A stretch of 64,000 nt of DNA from Falsiruegeria mediterranea M17 (GCF_900302455.1 NZ_ONZG01000003.1:434001-498000), one strand, 5' to 3'. Shown: positions 18,386-27,033, counted from the first letter of the stretch. Translations and numbers: made by a program. Notes: a model not told the origin generated them from the letters alone.

Positions 18386-19612
18386 TCAGTTGACGCTGTT
18401 GAACCACGTCACGATCGCCATCCGATCTTCGTCTTCCATGTAGGTGATGTTTGCGGGTGGCATCGCATGTGTGATCCCGGCCTGCAGATAGATGGCTTGC
18501 GCATTGCGCGCGATATCAGCCTCGGTTTCCAGCAGAACGCCCTTGGGTGCCCACAGGATACCATCCCAGAACGGCTCGCGGGCGTGACACATCGAGCACC
18601 GACCGAGCACGATCTCATGGGCCTCTTCAAACCCGTCGGCCTCTGCAAACTTCTGCTCGTAGGGGGTCAAGGGTTTGGCCTCGGCCTCCTCGAGTGTTTG
18701 GTGCATCGGGGCGGTCGAGAGCCAGATGATCGCAATGAACAGCAGCGCAGTCACCATCCAGGTCCAATTTGGCTTCCCGTTACCAGCGTGCATCGAATTG
18801 AAATAGTGCCGGATGGTCACGCCCATCAGGAAAACCAGGCTGGCGATGATCCAGTTGTACTCGGTGGCAAAAGCCAGCGGATAGTGGTTGCTGAGCATCA
18901 GGAACACGACCGGCAGCGTCAGATAGTTGTTGTGGGTTGAGCGCAGCTTGGCGATCTTGCCGTATTTCGGATCGGGTGTGCGTCCATTCTTCAGGTCGTC
19001 CACCACAATGCGTTGGTTCGGCATGATGATGAAGAAAACGTTGGCCGTCATGATGGTCGCCGTAAAGGCCCCCAGATGCAGCATCATCGCTCGACCGGTG
19101 AAGATCTGATTGTACCCCCAACCCATGATCACCAGCAGGACAAACAGCAGGACCATCAACAGGGTGGGACGTTCTCCCAGACCGGATTTGCACAGGAAAT
19201 CATAGATCAGCCAACCAATGGTCAGCGAAGCAGCCGAGATCGCGATCCCCTGCCACAAGGCCAGATCTGCTTTGTTGGCGTCGATCAGATAGAGCTCACC
19301 GCCAACCCAATAGACGATCATCAACAGTGCCGCGCCGCTCAACCAGGTCGTATAGCTTTCCCATTTGAACCAGGTCAGATGCTCGGGCATCTGTTCAGGG
19401 GCCACCAGGTATTTGCGGATGTGATAAAACCCGCCGCCGTGCACCTGCCATTCCTCACCATGGGCGCCGGGGGGCAAGTCGGGTGCTTTGCGCAGGCCCA
19501 GGTCCAATGCGATAAAGTAGAAGGACGAGCCGATCCAGGCCATCGCCGTGATCACGTGCAACCAGCGCACCGCAAAGGCGGCCCAGTCCCAGAAGGCAGC
19601 AAAATCATACAT
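18386..19612 (-). CDS. puuD: Membrane urate hydroxylase PuuD with C-terminal cytochrome c domain
   Basis: A 408-residue protein that oxidises urate to 5-hydroxyisourate. The N-terminal part has about eight or nine membrane spans (starting MYDFAAFWDWAAFAVRWLHV) and matches the bacterial membrane urate oxidase family. The C-terminal 70 residues form a class I cytochrome c with CSMCH at residues 339-343 and an axial-Met candidate in HAMPPAN. Electrons therefore probably enter the respiratory chain rather than making hydrogen peroxide. It is divergent from the LysR regulator gene and belongs to the purine degradation cluster that follows. Confidence 0.93.
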   Translation of the reverse strand: MYDFAAFWDWAAFAVRWLHVITAMAWIGSSFYFIALDLGLRKAPDLPPGAHGEEWQVHGGGFYHIRKYLVAPEQMPEHLTWFKWESYTTWLSGAALLMIVYWVGGELYLIDANKADLALWQGIAISAASLTIGWLIYDFLCKSGLGERPTLLMVLLFVLLVIMGWGYNQIFTGRAMMLHLGAFTATIMTANVFFIIMPNQRIVVDDLKNGRTPDPKYGKIAKLRSTHNNYLTLPVVFLMLSNHYPLAFATEYNWIIASLVFLMGVTIRHYFNSMHAGNGKPNWTWMVTALLFIAIIWLSTAPMHQTLEEAEAKPLTPYEQKFAEADGFEEAHEIVLGRCSMCHAREPFWDGILWAPKGVLLETEADIARNAQAIYLQAGITHAMPPANITYMEDEDRMAIVTWFNSVN

Positions 19613-19708
19613 GAAAGGTCACTCCGGTCTTTTTCAGGCAGACTAGGCAAAGCGGCGTTTATTCGGTATTCCCATATAGTATCAAGCTGTATCAAAAAAT
19701 CTGAGAAA

Positions 19709-20632
19709 ATGTCCTATCTCGACAACATTCGCACGTTCGTCCGGGTCTATGAACTAGGCAGCATGTCAGCTGCGGGGCGCGACCTTCGCATTTCACCTGC
19801 GGTAACCTCGGCGCGCATCTCGCAGCTCGAGGATCACCTGAACGTTCGGCTGTTCCAGCGGACGACGCGCAACCTGACACCGACAGAGCATGGCAAGGCG
19901 TTCTATTCCGGGGCTGTGACAGTGTTGGATAGCGTCGAGGCGGCCGAGGCGACAGTGATGAACCTGACGGACAATCCGCGCGGTTCGCTCTTTGTGGCCG
20001 CGCCATTGGGGGTGGGGCGCAGGCTGTTGGCACCTGAGGTTCCTGAGTTTCTGCAAGGTTATCCTGAGATTGACGTGCGCCTGCGCTTGACGGATCGATC
20101 TGTTGATCTGACGACCGAAGGTTTGGATCTTGCGTTCTTCCTGGGCCAACCTGAAGACAGCAATCTGCGAATTCGCAAGATTGCGGATTGCCAAAGGGTG
20201 CTGTGTGCCGCGCCTGAGTATGTCGAACGACGTGGTCATCCTGTGTCCGGCGAGGACCTGTTGTCTGACGGGCATGAGTGTCTGAATCTGCGATTCCCCG
20301 GGGCAACAGAGTTCCAATGGCTGTTGAAAACACCCGAAGGACCAAAACGGTTCGCGGTGTCGGGCCGCTATGAATGCGATGACGGGGACGTGCTGACTGA
20401 TTGGGCCTTAGCGGGCGAAGGGATCGCGATGAAACCGGTGTTCGAAGTGGCCGATCACCTGGTGTCGGGCCGGTTGGTCCGGGTTGGACAGGACACGCCG
20501 CCGACACCGGTGCAGATGGCATGCCTCTATACACATCGTCGCCACCAGGACCCCAAGACACGGCTGTTCATGGACTTCATGACTGAACGCGTCGGCAAGG
20601 CGGTGCGCTCTGCAGAGGCCAAAGCGGTCTAG
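19709..20632 (+). CDS. LysR-type transcriptional regulator of the purine cluster
   Basis: A 307-residue LysR-family regulator. It has an N-terminal winged HTH (MSAAGRDLRISPAVTSARI, about residues 18-36, then LFQRTTRNLTPTEHG) and a substrate-binding-like effector domain. The reading frame extends upstream to 19013 through the puuD antisense, but the ATG at 19709 is the only start that begins at the conserved LysR N-terminus. It is divergent from puuD with 96 bp between the starts, the usual arrangement for a LysR regulator and its target. Urate or a catabolite as inducer is inferred. A structured repeat follows its stop. Confidence 0.87.
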   Translation: MSYLDNIRTFVRVYELGSMSAAGRDLRISPAVTSARISQLEDHLNVRLFQRTTRNLTPTEHGKAFYSGAVTVLDSVEAAEATVMNLTDNPRGSLFVAAPLGVGRRLLAPEVPEFLQGYPEIDVRLRLTDRSVDLTTEGLDLAFFLGQPEDSNLRIRKIADCQRVLCAAPEYVERRGHPVSGEDLLSDGHECLNLRFPGATEFQWLLKTPEGPKRFAVSGRYECDDGDVLTDWALAGEGIAMKPVFEVADHLVSGRLVRVGQDTPPTPVQMACLYTHRRHQDPKTRLFMDFMTERVGKAVRSAEAKAV

Positions 20633-20640
20633 GGAAGTGG

Positions 20641-20831
20641 GGGCGCTCCCGCCCTCGCATCATGCCCTGACGGGCCCTTGCTCCGTTGGGCCTGGCGCCT
20701 CGCCTGCGGCTCGGCGCGGTCCCGTTTGGGGCGTCTGGCTTGCTACAAGCGCCGACCGCCGAGCGCAGCGAGGCCGGGCCCAACGGGAGGAGGTTTTTCG
20801 TCAGAAAAATTGACGACGGGCGGGAGCCCCC
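20641..20831. repeat. Dispersed structured repeat, copy C (two half-units facing each other)
   Basis: The left half reads GCTCCCGCCC (20645-20654), hairpin GCCC-TGAC-GGGC, then CTCCGTTGGGCC. The right half is the inverse: GGGCCCAACGGGAGG (20776-20790), hairpin TTTTTC-GTCA-GAAAAA, then GGGCGGGAGCCCC ending at 20830. Between them CCTCGC.. pairs with ..GCGAGG, so the whole region is one large imperfect palindrome. It lies between the convergent lysR and uraH genes, with each half-unit starting 12-16 nt after the stop of its gene. Confidence 0.8.
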
Positions 20832-20845
20832 CTGGGTTTTTGGTG

Positions 20846-21202
20846 TCAGCTGCCCCGATAGGTCGAGAACCCGAATGGCGACAGCAGCAGCGGCACGTGA
20901 TAGTGCGCGTCACCGTCCGACATGCCAAACCGAATTGGCACTTGGTCCAAGAACAAGGGCTCTTCTGCCGCTTGGCCTGAAGCTCGCAGATAGTCACCCG
21001 CGTGAAAGATCAACTCGTAGGTCCCTGTCTCGAACGTCCTCGTTGGCAGGATTGGGCTGTCCGTGCGACCATCCTCATTGGTGATCATCTCGACAAGTTC
21101 CTGCCGCGTGTCTCCGTCGACTCGGGACAATGTGATCTTCAATCCGGCCGCAGGGCAGCCCTTTGCCGTGTCCAGAACATGTGTTGTTAGATAGCCGCTC
21201 AT
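20846..21202 (-). CDS. uraH: 5-Hydroxyisourate hydrolase (transthyretin-like)
   Basis: A 118-residue protein with the two HIUase signatures: N-terminal [13 protein letters not shown] (about residues 5-17, containing the catalytic His) and the C-terminal tetrapeptide YRGS. It opens the 5-hydroxyisourate ring made by PuuD to give OHCU. A longer frame opens at 21253, but the ATG at 21200-21202 gives the canonical MSGYLTTHV start. It is divergent from the puuE-uraD gene. Repeat copy C follows immediately after its stop. Confidence 0.94.
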   Translation of the reverse strand: MSGYLTTHVLDTAKGCPAAGLKITLSRVDGDTRQELVEMITNEDGRTDSPILPTRTFETGTYELIFHAGDYLRASGQAAEEPLFLDQVPIRFGMSDGDAHYHVPLLLSPFGFSTYRGS

Positions 21203-21329
21203 CGCTTCGTCTCCATTCTTCTGCCGTTGGGTGTGCCGCAGCCGCCAAGGCAATGCAAACGTCGCACCTGTGACAGTGTGTTCAGGTTTTTTTGAAGGTT
21301 AGCTGGGAAAACCTTTCTGTGGACGATGA

Positions 21330-21358
21330 AAATGCTGAAACACTATCAATCAGCATTT
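21330..21358. promoter_or_regulatory. Inverted repeat upstream of puuE-uraD
   Basis: AAATGCTGA (21330-21338) and TCAGCATTT (21350-21358) are perfect 9-bp arms with an 11-nt spacer, 69 bp before the puuE-uraD ATG and 128 bp before uraH. The location between divergent purine genes suits an operator shared by both. Which regulator binds is unknown; the LysR product at 19709 is a candidate. Confidence 0.5.
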
Positions 21359-21426
21359 GATAAACGATCCAGGCTTTCTGCGCTATTCAGGGTTGAGCGC
21401 TTCAGAAACAACACCGGAATTCCCCC

Positions 21427-22842
21427 ATGTCTGCCCCTCGTTACCCTCGAAACATGATTGGCTATGGCGCAACGCCCCCCAAGGCTCAGTGGCCGGGCGG
21501 GGCCAAGATCGCCGTTCAGATCGTCCTGAATTACGAGGAGGGGGGCGAGAACTGCCTGCTGCACGGGGATGAGGCGTCCGAGGCGTTCCTGTCCGAGATC
21601 GTGGGGGCGGCGCAGTGGCCGGGGCAGCGGCATTGGAACATGGAATCCATCTATGAATACGGTGCGCGGTCCGGCTTCTGGCGGTTGCATCGGTTGATGA
21701 AGGATCTGCCTGTCACCGTTTACGGTGTGGCGTCAGCTTTGGCGCGTTCACCTGACCAGGTGGCAGCGATGACGTCGGCGGGTTGGGAAATCGCCAGCCA
21801 TGGCCTGAAATGGGTCGAGCACAAGGACATGCCCGAAGAGGATGAGCGCGCGCAGATCGCCGAAGCCGTTCGCCTGCATACCGAAGTGGTGGGCGAGCCG
21901 CCGCGCGGTTGGTACACGGGGCGCTGTTCGATGAACACCGTGCGCCTCGCAGCGGAAGCAGGTATGGACTATATCTCGGACACCTATGACGACGATCTGC
22001 CCTATTGGGCTGAAATCGACGGGCGGGACCAGTTGATCATCCCCTACACGCTTGATTGTAACGACATGCGTTTTGCCACCCCGCAGGGGTTCAATTCGGG
22101 TGATCAGTTCTTTGCGTATCTCAAGGACAGCTTTGATGCGCTCTATGCCGAAGGGGAAGAGGGCGCCCCCAAGATGATGTCGATTGGCCTGCATTGTCGT
22201 CTGATCGGGCGGCCCGGACGGGTCGTGGCGCTCAAACGGTTCCTGGATTATGCCCAAGGCCACCAAGATGTCTGGTTCGCCACGCGGCTGCAGATTGCCG
22301 AACATTGGGCGGCGATACATCCGCCGGTGAAACACCCGCGCCCATCGCAGATGGAACGCGCAGAGTTTGTCGACGCTTTTGGTGGTATTTTTGAACACTC
22401 GGCATGGATCGCTGAACGGGCCCATGATCTGGAATTGGGACTGGCGCATGACACGGCGGGCGGGCTGCACAACGCGCTGGCGCGGATGTTCCGCTCGGCC
22501 AGCGACGAAGAACGTCTGGGCGTGCTGACGGCGCACCCGGATCTGGCTGGGAAGCTGGCGCAGGCTAAACGGCTGACAGCGGAAAGCACGTCCGAGCAGG
22601 CCTCGGCTGGGCTTGATGCGCTGACGGATGACGAGCGCGCATCATTCACTGAACTAAATCAAACTTACGTGGATAAGTTTGGCTTTCCCTTCATCATTGC
22701 AGTGCGCGATCACAACAAGACCTCGATCCTTGAGGCGTTCCAGCGCAGGATCGACCATGATCGCGACACCGAGTTTGCCGAGGCATGCCGACAGGTTGAA
22801 CGCATTGCCGAATTCCGCCTGCGGGACATCCTGCCGTCATGA
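21427..22842 (+). CDS. puuE-uraD: Allantoinase PuuE fused to OHCU decarboxylase UraD
   Basis: A 471-residue bifunctional protein. Residues about 1-300 are a cofactor-independent, polysaccharide-deacetylase-fold allantoinase (PuuE type, with NMESIYEYG and ASHGLKWVEH). Residues about 309-470 are an OHCU decarboxylase, with GGIFEHSAW holding His324, then AHPDLAGK, FGFPFIIAVRDHNK and EFRLRDIL. The fusion joins OHCU decarboxylation to (S)-allantoin with allantoin hydrolysis to allantoate, two consecutive steps after UraH. The UraD half lies in the same frame with no stop or frameshift. The gene overlaps allA by four bases (ATGA). Confidence 0.92.
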   Translation: MSAPRYPRNMIGYGATPPKAQWPGGAKIAVQIVLNYEEGGENCLLHGDEASEAFLSEIVGAAQWPGQRHWNMESIYEYGARSGFWRLHRLMKDLPVTVYGVASALARSPDQVAAMTSAGWEIASHGLKWVEHKDMPEEDERAQIAEAVRLHTEVVGEPPRGWYTGRCSMNTVRLAAEAGMDYISDTYDDDLPYWAEIDGRDQLIIPYTLDCNDMRFATPQGFNSGDQFFAYLKDSFDALYAEGEEGAPKMMSIGLHCRLIGRPGRVVALKRFLDYAQGHQDVWFATRLQIAEHWAAIHPPVKHPRPSQMERAEFVDAFGGIFEHSAWIAERAHDLELGLAHDTAGGLHNALARMFRSASDEERLGVLTAHPDLAGKLAQAKRLTAESTSEQASAGLDALTDDERASFTELNQTYVDKFGFPFIIAVRDHNKTSILEAFQRRIDHDRDTEFAEACRQVERIAEFRLRDILPS

Positions 22843-23330
22843 GCCAGCAGATAGCCATTCAGCCGATCTCGGCCCAAGCCTTTGCACCCTTTGGCGAGGT
22901 GATCGAGGTTGCGGGAGAGCCCGACAAGATCATCAACCAGGGACAATGCGGGCGCTATCACGACCGGGCCTCGCTGGACTTTATCGAAGGACGCGCCGGG
23001 GTGAGCCTGTTCAATGCTAACCCGCGGTCGCTGCCTTACACGCTGGAACTGGTCGAACGGCACCCCGAAGGCAGCCAGCTGTTCATCCCGATGACGGAAC
23101 ATCCCTTTCTGGTGATCGTCGCCAAGGATGAACTCGGCACGCCGGGGCGCCCGCTGGCCTTTGAGACAAAAGCAGGGCAGGCGATCAATTTTCACCGGGG
23201 CACATGGCACGGGGTTTTGACCCCGCTGCTTGCGCCGGGACTGTTTGCGGTCGTCGACCGCATCGGGGAAGGGGCCAATCTAGAAGAGCATTGGTTCGAC
23301 ACCCCATTCGTGGTGGCACGGCCCGGATAA
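22839..23330 (+). CDS. allA: Ureidoglycolate lyase
   Basis: A 163-residue protein of the ureidoglycolate lyase family (AllA), which splits (S)-ureidoglycolate into glyoxylate and urea. It opens with the typical IQPISAQAFAPFGEVIE, and LFNANPRSLPYTLELVERHPEGSQ (residues about 55-80) and the cupin-like region FHRGTWHG match the family. The ATG overlaps the stop of puuE-uraD. The glyoxylate product is the substrate of the bhc-encoded cycle a few kilobases downstream. The step between allantoate and ureidoglycolate is only partly covered in this window (see allE). Confidence 0.93.
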   Translation: MSQQIAIQPISAQAFAPFGEVIEVAGEPDKIINQGQCGRYHDRASLDFIEGRAGVSLFNANPRSLPYTLELVERHPEGSQLFIPMTEHPFLVIVAKDELGTPGRPLAFETKAGQAINFHRGTWHGVLTPLLAPGLFAVVDRIGEGANLEEHWFDTPFVVARPG

Positions 23331-23410
23331 GGGCGGCCACCAAATCAGAAGCCGCCAGACAAAGAAGCGGCAAGACCCCCATGAGACCCACAAGGGAGGA
23401 CAGTGAGATC

Positions 23411-24874
23411 ATGGCTGACACTTCGATAGGAACCGCGGCACAGCTGCGCGATCCGAATTACACACCTGCATTGCACAAGGCGGTGCCCCTGGGCATTCAG
23501 CATGTGCTGGCGATGTTTGTGTCAAACATCACACCCGCCATCATCATCTCGGGCGCGGCCGGTTTTGGATTTGGTTCGGACGCAGGGGCGCAGGGCTTTC
23601 CTGACATGACCTATCTGATCCAAATGTCGATGCTCTTTGCGGGCGTCGCAACGCTGTTTCAGACCATCGGCATGGGACCGGTGGGTGCGCGCCTGCCCAT
23701 TGTGCAGGGCACAAGTTTCGCCTTCATCCCGATCATGATCCCGTTGGTTGCGGGCAAAGGGGTCGAGGCGCTGCCAGCGCTCTTTGGCGGCGTTTTGATC
23801 GGTGGGCTGTTTCATACGCTGCTTGGAACCGTGATCGGCCGCATCCGATTTGCTCTGCCGCCATTGGTGACAGGCCTCGTCGTGACAATGATCGGTCTGT
23901 ACCTGGTGCGCGTGGGTATCGAATACGCGGCCGGTGGTGTGCCTGCCAAGGCGTTCAACAACCCAGAATACGGAAGTCTGCTGAACTGGTCAGTGGCGCT
24001 GGTGGTGATCTTTGTCACGTTGGGGATGAAGTTCTTTGCGCGTGGGATGTTGTCTGTGTCGGCGGTGCTGATCGGGATCGTCGCGGGCTACATCTATTCC
24101 ATGTTCTTTGGTTTGGTGAGCCTGGACGGGATCGGCCAGAGCTGGAACCGCGCTGCTGCTTTTGGTTTGCCGATACCGTTCAAATACGGGATCGATTTTA
24201 GCCTGGCGGCGGTCATCGGCTTCTGCCTGATGTCATTCGTCAGCGCGGTGGAAACTGTGGGTGACGTTAGCGGCATCACCAAAGGGGGCGCAGGGCGCGA
24301 GGCGACCGACAAGGAGATCCAGGGCGCGACCTTTGCCGATGGTATCGGTTCGGCGATTGCGGGTCTGTTTGGTGGGTTCCCGAATACATCGTTCAGCCAG
24401 AACGTGGGCCTGATCGCCATGACAGGTGTGATGAGCCGCCATGTGGTGACTATCGGTGCGATCTTCCTGATCGTCTGCGGTTTGATCCCCAAGGTGGGCG
24501 CGCTGATCCGCACCATTCCCATCGAGGTTCTGGGCGGCGGCGTGATCGTGATGTTCGGGATGGTTGTGTCGGCTGGTGTTTCGATGCTGTCGGACGTGAA
24601 CTGGAACCGCCGCAACATGGTGATCTTTGCGATTGCACTGTCGATCGGCTTCGGGTTGCAGTTGGAGGTGATGAACCTTGCGCCGGGATCGCCGAACGCG
24701 CTGCAATATTTGCCGGACACGCTGCGCATCTTGGCGGCCTCGGGCATTCTGCCAGCAGCGTTGATCGCCATCGTGCTGAACCTGATCCTGCCCGAAGAAC
24801 TGGCGGATGAGGCGACCGAAGAAGTGTCAGGCGGCATGTCCGGTCACGGCTCAGGCAGCTTGTCTGGCGAGTAA
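23411..24874 (+). CDS. NCS2-family purine (urate/xanthine) permease
   Basis: A 487-residue inner-membrane transporter with about 14 hydrophobic segments. The NAT/NCS2 signature SQNVGLIAMTGVMSRHV lies around residues 330-345 and an upstream QGTSFAFIP motif near residue 100, as in UacT/PucJ/XanQ-type carriers. It probably imports urate or xanthine with a proton. A longer frame runs through allA. The ATG at 23411, preceded by GGGAGG, is chosen because it starts the family-typical cytoplasmic N-terminus. It is 80 bases after allA and probably in the same operon. Exact specificity is inferred from the neighbouring urate genes. Confidence 0.88.
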   Translation: MADTSIGTAAQLRDPNYTPALHKAVPLGIQHVLAMFVSNITPAIIISGAAGFGFGSDAGAQGFPDMTYLIQMSMLFAGVATLFQTIGMGPVGARLPIVQGTSFAFIPIMIPLVAGKGVEALPALFGGVLIGGLFHTLLGTVIGRIRFALPPLVTGLVVTMIGLYLVRVGIEYAAGGVPAKAFNNPEYGSLLNWSVALVVIFVTLGMKFFARGMLSVSAVLIGIVAGYIYSMFFGLVSLDGIGQSWNRAAAFGLPIPFKYGIDFSLAAVIGFCLMSFVSAVETVGDVSGITKGGAGREATDKEIQGATFADGIGSAIAGLFGGFPNTSFSQNVGLIAMTGVMSRHVVTIGAIFLIVCGLIPKVGALIRTIPIEVLGGGVIVMFGMVVSAGVSMLSDVNWNRRNMVIFAIALSIGFGLQLEVMNLAPGSPNALQYLPDTLRILAASGILPAALIAIVLNLILPEELADEATEEVSGGMSGHGSGSLSGE

Positions 24875-24880
24875 AGGAGA

Positions 24881-24976
24881 GCTCCCGCCCGGTCGGGACG
24901 CATCAAAGATGCGCCCACCGACCAGTTGGGCCGGGCGCCACGCCGCACCAAGCTGAAGCTCGGTGTGGCGTGGCGC
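24881..24976 (+). repeat. Dispersed structured repeat, copy E
   Basis: GCTCCCGCCC (24881-24890) starts seven bases after the permease stop. A first hairpin follows (GGTCGG/CCGACC outside, GCATC-AAA-GATGC inside), then AGTTGGGCC, then a second long stem with arms at 24935-24949 and 24962-24976 (15 bp including one G-T pair). It lies between convergent permease and GAPDH-like genes. This copy lacks the CTCCC part of the second conserved block. Confidence 0.78.
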
Positions 24977-24995
24977 GGTTTCGAGATACTGAGAG

Positions 24996-25979
24996 TTAGC
25001 TGGCCATCCGCATTGCCACATCAAGCATCCGCGCAGAGAACCCCCATTCGTTGTCATACCAACCGAAGACACGCACTTGCCGTGTGCCAGTCATGCGGGT
25101 TTCCGGTTCGGCGATGATCAGCGATTCGGGCCGGTTGCGCAGGTCCGAGGACACCAGCGGCATATCGGTCCAGCCCAGGACGGGCGAGTCCAGAACCTGC
25201 CGATGCAGGTGGTCCCTGAAGGTTGCCTCGTCCATATCCGTTGACAGTTGCACCACGAGATCCACCGCCGATACGCTCGCCGTTGGCACCCGCACTGCGG
25301 CACCGCTGATCTTGCCAGCCAGATGGGGTAGCACAGTGTCGATCAGATGCGTTGCGGACGAGGTTGTGGGCACCATCGAAAGCGCCGCCGCCCGCGAGCG
25401 GGCCAAATCGCCGCGCGGGGCATCCACCAGCGGTTGGCTGTTGGTGTAGCAGTGGATCGTTGTCATATGCGCGGTCTCAACCCCGGCGATGTCGTCGATC
25501 ACCTTGACCAGCGGGGCCAGCCCGTTGGTCGTGCACGACGCGTTCGAGACAATCCGGGCGTTGCCCAACTCATCCTCGTTTGCGCCAAGAACGATGGTCA
25601 CTTCAGCAGCTGGAGAGGGTCCCGAGATCAGCACCTTGCCCGCGCCCGCGGTCAGACCGCGCGCCGCCACGTCAGACGTGCGCGCGATCCCGGTGCAATC
25701 GAGCAGCACGTCAACGCCGCTCAGGTCGACACGGGTCAGGTCGGGGCTGTGGGTGATCGGGATGGCACGGCCATCGACCACCAGAGCTTCGTCCCCGGCC
25801 AGCACCGCGCCGGGATAGGGGCCAAATGTGCTGTCGTATTTGAACAGATATGCGCAAGTTTCGAGCGGGGCGATGTCATTGATTTGCACCACCTCGACGT
25901 CGGAATCCTGCGGCAGGGCAAGCACCTGTCGCAGGATCGTGCGGCCGATGCGGCCGAATCCGTTGATCGCCAGTTTCAT
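24996..25979 (-). CDS. Glyceraldehyde-3-phosphate dehydrogenase-like protein
   Basis: A 327-residue member of the GAPDH/erythrose-4-phosphate dehydrogenase family. It has the N-terminal nucleotide-binding INGFGRIGR, the catalytic Cys in SNASCTTN, the partner His in TTIHCYT and the C-terminal WYDNEWGFSARMLD. Two usually invariant phosphate-site regions differ: SGPSP replaces the usual SAPAK-type loop and TSSATHL replaces the TTGAAKA-type loop. It is probably a paralogue rather than the main glycolytic enzyme. The start at 25977-25979 gives the standard MKLAINGFGRIG; a longer frame to 26096 is not needed. It begins 19 bases after bhcD on the same strand, so it may be the last gene of the bhc operon. 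Confidence 0.85.
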   Translation of the reverse strand: MKLAINGFGRIGRTILRQVLALPQDSDVEVVQINDIAPLETCAYLFKYDSTFGPYPGAVLAGDEALVVDGRAIPITHSPDLTRVDLSGVDVLLDCTGIARTSDVAARGLTAGAGKVLISGPSPAAEVTIVLGANEDELGNARIVSNASCTTNGLAPLVKVIDDIAGVETAHMTTIHCYTNSQPLVDAPRGDLARSRAAALSMVPTTSSATHLIDTVLPHLAGKISGAAVRVPTASVSAVDLVVQLSTDMDEATFRDHLHRQVLDSPVLGWTDMPLVSSDLRNRPESLIIAEPETRMTGTRQVRVFGWYDNEWGFSARMLDVAMRMAS

Positions 25980-25998
25980 GGGCGAAGATATGGCAGGG

Positions 25999-26964
25999 CT
26001 AGAAATCGACCTCAATGGCTGTTCCGCGCTGGATGGCAAGTTCCAGTGCGGCGGAAGCCACCGCGAGGTCCTGCAATCCGACACCGGTGCCGTCAAAAAG
26101 CGTGATGTCGTCGGCGGAGGTGCGACCGGGATGGGTGCCGTTGATGACAGCGCCCAATTCAGAGATCGTGTCGGCCCTAATCAGCCCGTCTTTGATGGCG
26201 TGCTGCGCCTCTCCCAATGTCACGGATTGCGCGATCTCGTCGGTAAAGACCTGCGCGCGCCTCAAAAGCGTCGCCTCGACCTCTTGTTTGCCAATGGTGT
26301 CGGTGCCCATGCAGGCGATGTGGGTGCCCGGGCGCACCTGGGCGTCCATCAGGATCGGATCAAAGCTTGAGGTGATCGAGATGATGACATCGGCCTCGGC
26401 ACCCAACTGATCCAGATCGACGGCCTCAAACGGCAGGCCAAGTTCTGCTGCCGTGTCGGCAAGGCGCGACAGCATCTCGGGGTGCAGGTTCCAGCCGATC
26501 ACCTTCTCGAAATCGCGGTGTTTGACGGCGGCCCGCATTTGAAACGCTGACTGATGCCCAGCTCCAATCATCCCTAGGACCTTGGCATCGGCTCGCGACA
26601 AATGGTGGATCGAAACAGCGCTGGCCGCAGCCGTGCGCAGGGCTGTCAGCAGGTTGCCCCCCACCACAGCGCGGCATTGGCCGGTGTCGGCGTCAAACAG
26701 AAAGACCGACGACTGGTGGTTGGTCAGCCCCTTGTCCATGTTGCCCGGCCAATAGCCGCCGGATTTGAGGCCCAGGTTCAGGCCTGCCCGGTCAAACCCG
26801 GACTTGAAGCCATAGAGCGCGTCTGCATGGCCAATGGCCTCGCGGATGACCGGGAAATTCACAGCGTCCCCGCGCGACATGGCGGCAAAGACCGACTCGA
26901 CAGCGGCAAAGCTTGCCTCTTCGGTCATGAGATCGGCAATCGCTGCCTCAGGTACGATCCACAT
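25999..26964 (-). CDS. bhcD: Iminosuccinate reductase BhcD (ornithine cyclodeaminase family)
   Basis: A 321-residue protein of the ornithine cyclodeaminase / mu-crystallin fold. It has the NAD(P)-binding LGMIGAGHQSAFQMRA near residues 130-145, GGYWPGN and the conserved lysine in YGFKSG (about residue 54). In the beta-hydroxyaspartate cycle BhcD reduces iminosuccinate to L-aspartate. The family alone would allow ornithine or alanine chemistry. The call rests on its position after BhcA, BhcB and BhcC homologues with a divergent IclR regulator, exactly the known bhc order. The ATG has an AAGGAG ribosome site. A stem-loop precedes it. Confidence 0.88.
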   Translation of the reverse strand: MWIVPEAAIADLMTEEASFAAVESVFAAMSRGDAVNFPVIREAIGHADALYGFKSGFDRAGLNLGLKSGGYWPGNMDKGLTNHQSSVFLFDADTGQCRAVVGGNLLTALRTAAASAVSIHHLSRADAKVLGMIGAGHQSAFQMRAAVKHRDFEKVIGWNLHPEMLSRLADTAAELGLPFEAVDLDQLGAEADVIISITSSFDPILMDAQVRPGTHIACMGTDTIGKQEVEATLLRRAQVFTDEIAQSVTLGEAQHAIKDGLIRADTISELGAVINGTHPGRTSADDITLFDGTGVGLQDLAVASAALELAIQRGTAIEVDF

Positions 26965-26984
26965 GGGCCGCTCCTTGTGTATGC

Positions 26985-27009
26985 GGGGCAGTGGATAAAG
27001 CCACGCCCC
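26985..27009 (-). other. Intercistronic stem-loop between bhcC and bhcD
   Basis: GGGGC-A-GTGG (26985-26994) pairs with CCAC-GCCCC (27001-27009) around an ATAAAG loop, with one bulged A. It fills the 69-base gap between bhcC and bhcD. No T-run follows in the direction of transcription, so mRNA processing or stability control is more likely than termination. Confidence 0.5.
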
Positions 27010-27033
27010 TGTGTTGTTTTGTTTGGGGGAAGA

